From Paenibacillus silvae (GTDB taxonomy: Bacteria; Bacillota; Bacilli; Paenibacillales; Paenibacillaceae), in contig NZ_BMFU01000004.1 in assembly GCF_014639235.1 (NCBI RefSeq), positions 365,222-429,221 of the forward strand: a stretch of DNA of 64,000 nucleotides, given 5' to 3'. Shown here one piece after another: positions 62,156-64,000 of this stretch. The notes beneath the pieces were generated by a model. That model saw nothing but the letters and a program-made list of their open reading frames with translations. It was not told where the DNA came from and ran no database searches. Made by a program: the position numbers and the translations under genes. Within the stretch, counting starts at the first letter, position 1. Each line of letters starts with the position of its first letter.

Positions 62156-62463
62156 AAGAGGAATCACCGCAGCCGGATTTGTTATCCAAAAAAGCAGTGG
62201 CGTTAAAATATGTTCCCGGAGAAACCGAAGCGCCGGTTGTTGTAGCCAAAGGCCGTGGTAAAGTGGCCGAAGCTATTCTGGATAAAGCCAAGGAAAACGG
62301 GGTTCCCGTGCAGGAGGATGCAGCACTCGTGGAAGTGCTCTCCAAGCTGGATCTGGATGAACAGATTCCAGCAGAGCTGTACCAGCTGGTGGCTGAGGTG
62401 CTGACCTATGTGTACCGAGCAGACCGGCTTGCCTCTGGTCGTGATGAGGAGGAGACATGGTAG
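62152..62463 (+). CDS. FlhB cytoplasmic-domain-like protein (YlqH type)
   Basis: 103 residues, matching the C-terminal cytoplasmic part of the FlhB/YscU export-switch proteins: AVALKYVPGETEAPVVVAKG, then NGVPVQEDAALVEVL and IPAELYQLVAEVLTYVYRAD. The membrane domain is absent. At the place of the self-cleaving NPTH the sequence reads LLSK, so it cannot cleave like FlhB. It overlaps the FliK-like gene in an ATGA, so the two are made together. B. subtilis has a comparable ylqH next to rnhB; function unknown. Confidence 0.87.
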   Translation: MKEESPQPDLLSKKAVALKYVPGETEAPVVVAKGRGKVAEAILDKAKENGVPVQEDAALVEVLSKLDLDEQIPAELYQLVAEVLTYVYRADRLASGRDEEETW

Positions 62464-62855
62464 ACTCAGGGTCAGGTGAGAAGTTGAATGGCAAGCTGAC
62501 TCGTCAGCAGAAGGGTCGAATTGGAGAAGAACAGGCTTGCCGCTGGTTAGAGCAGCACCAGTATCGTATCCTTCAACGAAACTGGCGCTGCCGCAGCGGA
62601 GAAGTGGATATCATCGCATCTCATGGCGATTTGTTAATTTTTGTCGAAGTTCGAAGCCGCAGTTCACATGCTGCATTCGGGACTCCGCAGGAGTCTGTCG
62701 ATCAGCGCAAAATGCAGCAGGTGCGATCCACCGCCGCCGTTTACATACAAATGACCGGAGAGCATGCTTGTCAGATTCGCTTTGATGTCATTGCTGTGAT
62801 GATGAGCTCCAAGGGTGAGATTATATCCGTTAATCATGTAGAGAACGCATTTTAA
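62457..62855 (+). CDS. YraN/UPF0102 nuclease-like protein
   Basis: 132 residues. YraN-family proteins have a restriction-endonuclease-like fold; the core motif is GEVDIIASHGDLLIFVEVRSRSS (here split as GEVDII and FVEVRSR), with GRIGEEQACRWLEQ at the N-terminus. It often lies next to rnhB. The true substrate is not established; DNA recombination or repair is suggested for relatives. It overlaps the FlhB-like gene by seven bases. A hairpin with a T run follows. Confidence 0.9.
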   Translation: MVDSGSGEKLNGKLTRQQKGRIGEEQACRWLEQHQYRILQRNWRCRSGEVDIIASHGDLLIFVEVRSRSSHAAFGTPQESVDQRKMQQVRSTAAVYIQMTGEHACQIRFDVIAVMMSSKGEIISVNHVENAF

Positions 62856-62880
62856 GCTTGTATAATTAACAAATGACAGA

Positions 62881-62931
62881 AAAGATGGGACTTCAGATAT
62901 CGAAGGAGATATCTAAGGCTCATCTTTTTTT
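62881..62931 (+). terminator. Terminator after yraN
   Basis: AAAGATG...CATCTTT outer stem and AGATATC/GATATCT inner stem, then a run of T. It ends the rnhB-yraN unit. Confidence 0.85.
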
Positions 62932-62992
62932 GTTGGATGGGTGGGATTATAGGGGATAAGAGGATCATCAAGGTCTGTACTTTGAGTCGGTT

Positions 62993-63022
62993 TTGAATCT
63001 CGGCAGTAGAAGCGTGTATAAT
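62993..63022 (+). promoter_or_regulatory. Sigma-A promoter of the nitroreductase gene
   Basis: TTGAAT and TATAAT are 18 bases apart, 47 bases ahead of the start codon. Confidence 0.7.
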
Positions 63023-63068
63023 GGAAGCTGTAACCTGCACGTATGATGTGGAGAGGGAGGCATGAGCC

Positions 63069-63620
63069 ATGAGTAAAGCGACGAACACAGGTAACGCAGT
63101 CCGGCATGCGATCCAGAGCCGGCGAACCGTCAAAAAGTTTAAAAATGAGGCTGTTCCGACGGAGCAGATTATAGATTTGCTCGATACAGCGGTTTGGGCG
63201 CCCAACCATAAATTGCGTGAGCCATGGAGATTTGTACTGTTTAGCGGCAAAGGACGTAAAAAGCTGGCAGAGGCCATTGAAGCCGAGATGGGCGAAGACA
63301 ACAAGTTTTCGGCCAATGTGCTGCAGGTGCCTTCCATTATGCTTGTTGTAATGGAGGAAGACCCGAGACAAGCGATTTGGGATGAGGATTTTGCTGCAGT
63401 CAGTGCGCTGGTTCAGAACTTTATGCTCGCGGCCTGGAGTGAAGAGATTGGCACGTTCTGGGTAACCAAACCATTTCTCTATGCACCCAAATTCCGTAAG
63501 GAGCTTGGTATCAAGGCCGGAGAGAAGATTATAGGCATGATCTATATGGGATACCCGGAGGTTGTTCCATCACCGAAAGAGCGCACACCAGCCAAGGACA
63601 AGCTGACTTTGTTTGAGTAA
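63069..63620 (+). CDS. Nitroreductase-family flavoprotein
   Basis: 183 residues. FMN-dependent NAD(P)H oxidoreductase of the nitroreductase family (YdjA/TdsD-like small type). FMN-binding SRRTVKKF near residue 18, WAPNHKLREPWRF, LVQNFMLAAWSEEIGTFWVT and the C-terminal IIGMIYMGYPE are seen. The physiological substrate is unknown; such enzymes reduce quinones or nitro compounds. ATG 63069 follows GGAGAGGGAGG. It is a single gene between its own promoter and a bidirectional hairpin. Confidence 0.9.
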   Translation: MSKATNTGNAVRHAIQSRRTVKKFKNEAVPTEQIIDLLDTAVWAPNHKLREPWRFVLFSGKGRKKLAEAIEAEMGEDNKFSANVLQVPSIMLVVMEEDPRQAIWDEDFAAVSALVQNFMLAAWSEEIGTFWVTKPFLYAPKFRKELGIKAGEKIIGMIYMGYPEVVPSPKERTPAKDKLTLFE

Positions 63621-63694
63621 CAACCTGTTTCAACGAGACGTTCTATGAATGGTATCCAAGTCTTGTTTGCTGGCATGGGATAAAAGCCTTTTTC

Positions 63695-63748
63695 AGGGCC
63701 GTATCAGACTCTTCATTAACATTTATGGAGAGCTCTCATACGGCTCTT
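63695..63748. terminator. Hairpin between the nitroreductase gene and comM
   Basis: AGGGCCGTAT-AGA and TCT-ATACGGCTCT form an interrupted long stem in a convergent gap. It could end transcripts from both sides. Confidence 0.65.
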
Positions 63749-63776
63749 TATGTTGGTCAAGCCGCATCCCGCAGTA

Positions 63777-64000
63777 TTAAAATAAATTCAGGTCTAACTG
63801 ACGATACTGTATTGCTTCCGCCACATGAGCGGTTTGAATCATTCCTTCATCATCCAGATCTGCGATCGTCTGGGCCATCTTCACAATTCGATCACGGGCA
63901 CGCATGCTAAGCTGAAGCGTAGTCAACGTTTCGTCTAACAGCTGCTCCGCCGTAGGCGGCAGGTGAATCTTTTTCCGTAAAAAGGTACCCGAGAGCTGAC
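63777..64000 (-). CDS. comM: Mg-chelatase-like AAA ATPase ComM/YifB, C-terminal part
   Basis: Only the last 73 residues are inside the window; the rest lies beyond the right edge. Reading the minus strand gives RARDRIVKMAQTIADLDD and HVAEAIQYRQLD, the end of the ComM/YifB C-terminal helical domain. ComM is a DNA helicase that drives branch migration during natural transformation. The gene follows the nitroreductase gene on the opposite strand. Without the ATPase motifs the call rests on this short C-terminal pattern. Confidence 0.8.
   Translation of the reverse strand, partial: QLSGTFLRKKIHLPPTAEQLLDETLTTLQLSMRARDRIVKMAQTIADLDDEGMIQTAHVAEAIQYRQLDLNLF

Noticed and set aside
1..64000. CRISPR arrays, insertion sequences, prophage genes, tRNA or rRNA genes
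   Set aside because: No regularly spaced repeats, transposase or integrase motifs, or rRNA/tRNA patterns were seen on either strand.

Overview
The window is a low-GC Gram-positive (Firmicutes) chromosome segment of about 50% GC, most likely from Paenibacillus or a close relative. The basis is gene content and order: the ylbH-ylbN/rpmF and fapR-plsX-fab-rnc-smc-ftsY-ffh-rpsP-rimM-trmD-rplS-lepB-rbgA-rnhB backbone is typical of spore-forming Bacilli. YlbJ and YlbL relatives, YesM/YesN-type regulation and sugar ABC importers without their own ATPase are also typical of Paenibacillus. No rRNA, tRNA, CRISPR array, prophage or insertion sequence was recognised.

About 1-6.6 kb holds the 3' part of an MMPL/RND-type exporter, an SGNH lipase of the spore LipC type, a CotS/APH-like kinase, a TPR membrane protein and an AraC regulator. 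About 6.8-29.3 kb is a plant cell-wall (hemicellulose/pectin) utilisation region: uxaB-uxaA for hexuronates, a GH42 beta-galactosidase with a divergent AraC regulator, an esterase + Axe2-type acetylxylan esterase + SMP-30 lactonase run, a secreted GH74 xyloglucanase with X2 and CBM3 modules, a YesN/YesM two-component system, a lipoprotein/permease/permease importer and a GH2 beta-galactosidase. The genes read as: cut xyloglucan and xylan outside the cell, remove acetyl groups, import galactosylated oligosaccharides, split them inside, and oxidise or dehydrate the acids. Several cre-like sites suggest carbon catabolite control.

About 29.5-31.6 kb is a small pocket of orphan membrane or unknown proteins, partly AT-rich. 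From 31.7 kb to the right edge the window is mostly core genome. It holds rsmD-coaD, ylbJ (opposite strand), ylbL, tmcAL/ylbM (opposite strand) and yceD-rpmF behind a strong promoter and a structured leader. The fatty-acid operon fapR-plsX-fabH-fabD-fabG follows under a clear FapR operator, then acpP, fabF-rnc, smc, ftsY, a hemolysin III-like gene, ylxM-ffh, rpsP-khpA and rimM-trmD. A polysaccharide deacetylase lies on the opposite strand, followed by rplS, lepB-rbgA and rnhB. Next is a FliK-like/FlhB-like pair (ylqG-ylqH type), yraN, a nitroreductase, and the C-terminal end of comM running off the right edge on the minus strand.

The least understood item is the pair after rnhB. A 676-residue protein has a FliK-like C-terminal domain and a very long Ala/Gly/Gln/Pro-rich linker. 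It is translationally coupled to a free-standing FlhB cytoplasmic-domain-like protein that lacks the NPTH self-cleavage site. Other items worth checking are the long-range paired leader ahead of yceD-rpmF, a nested palindrome ahead of the hemolysin III-like gene, and a sharp GC spike inside tmcAL.
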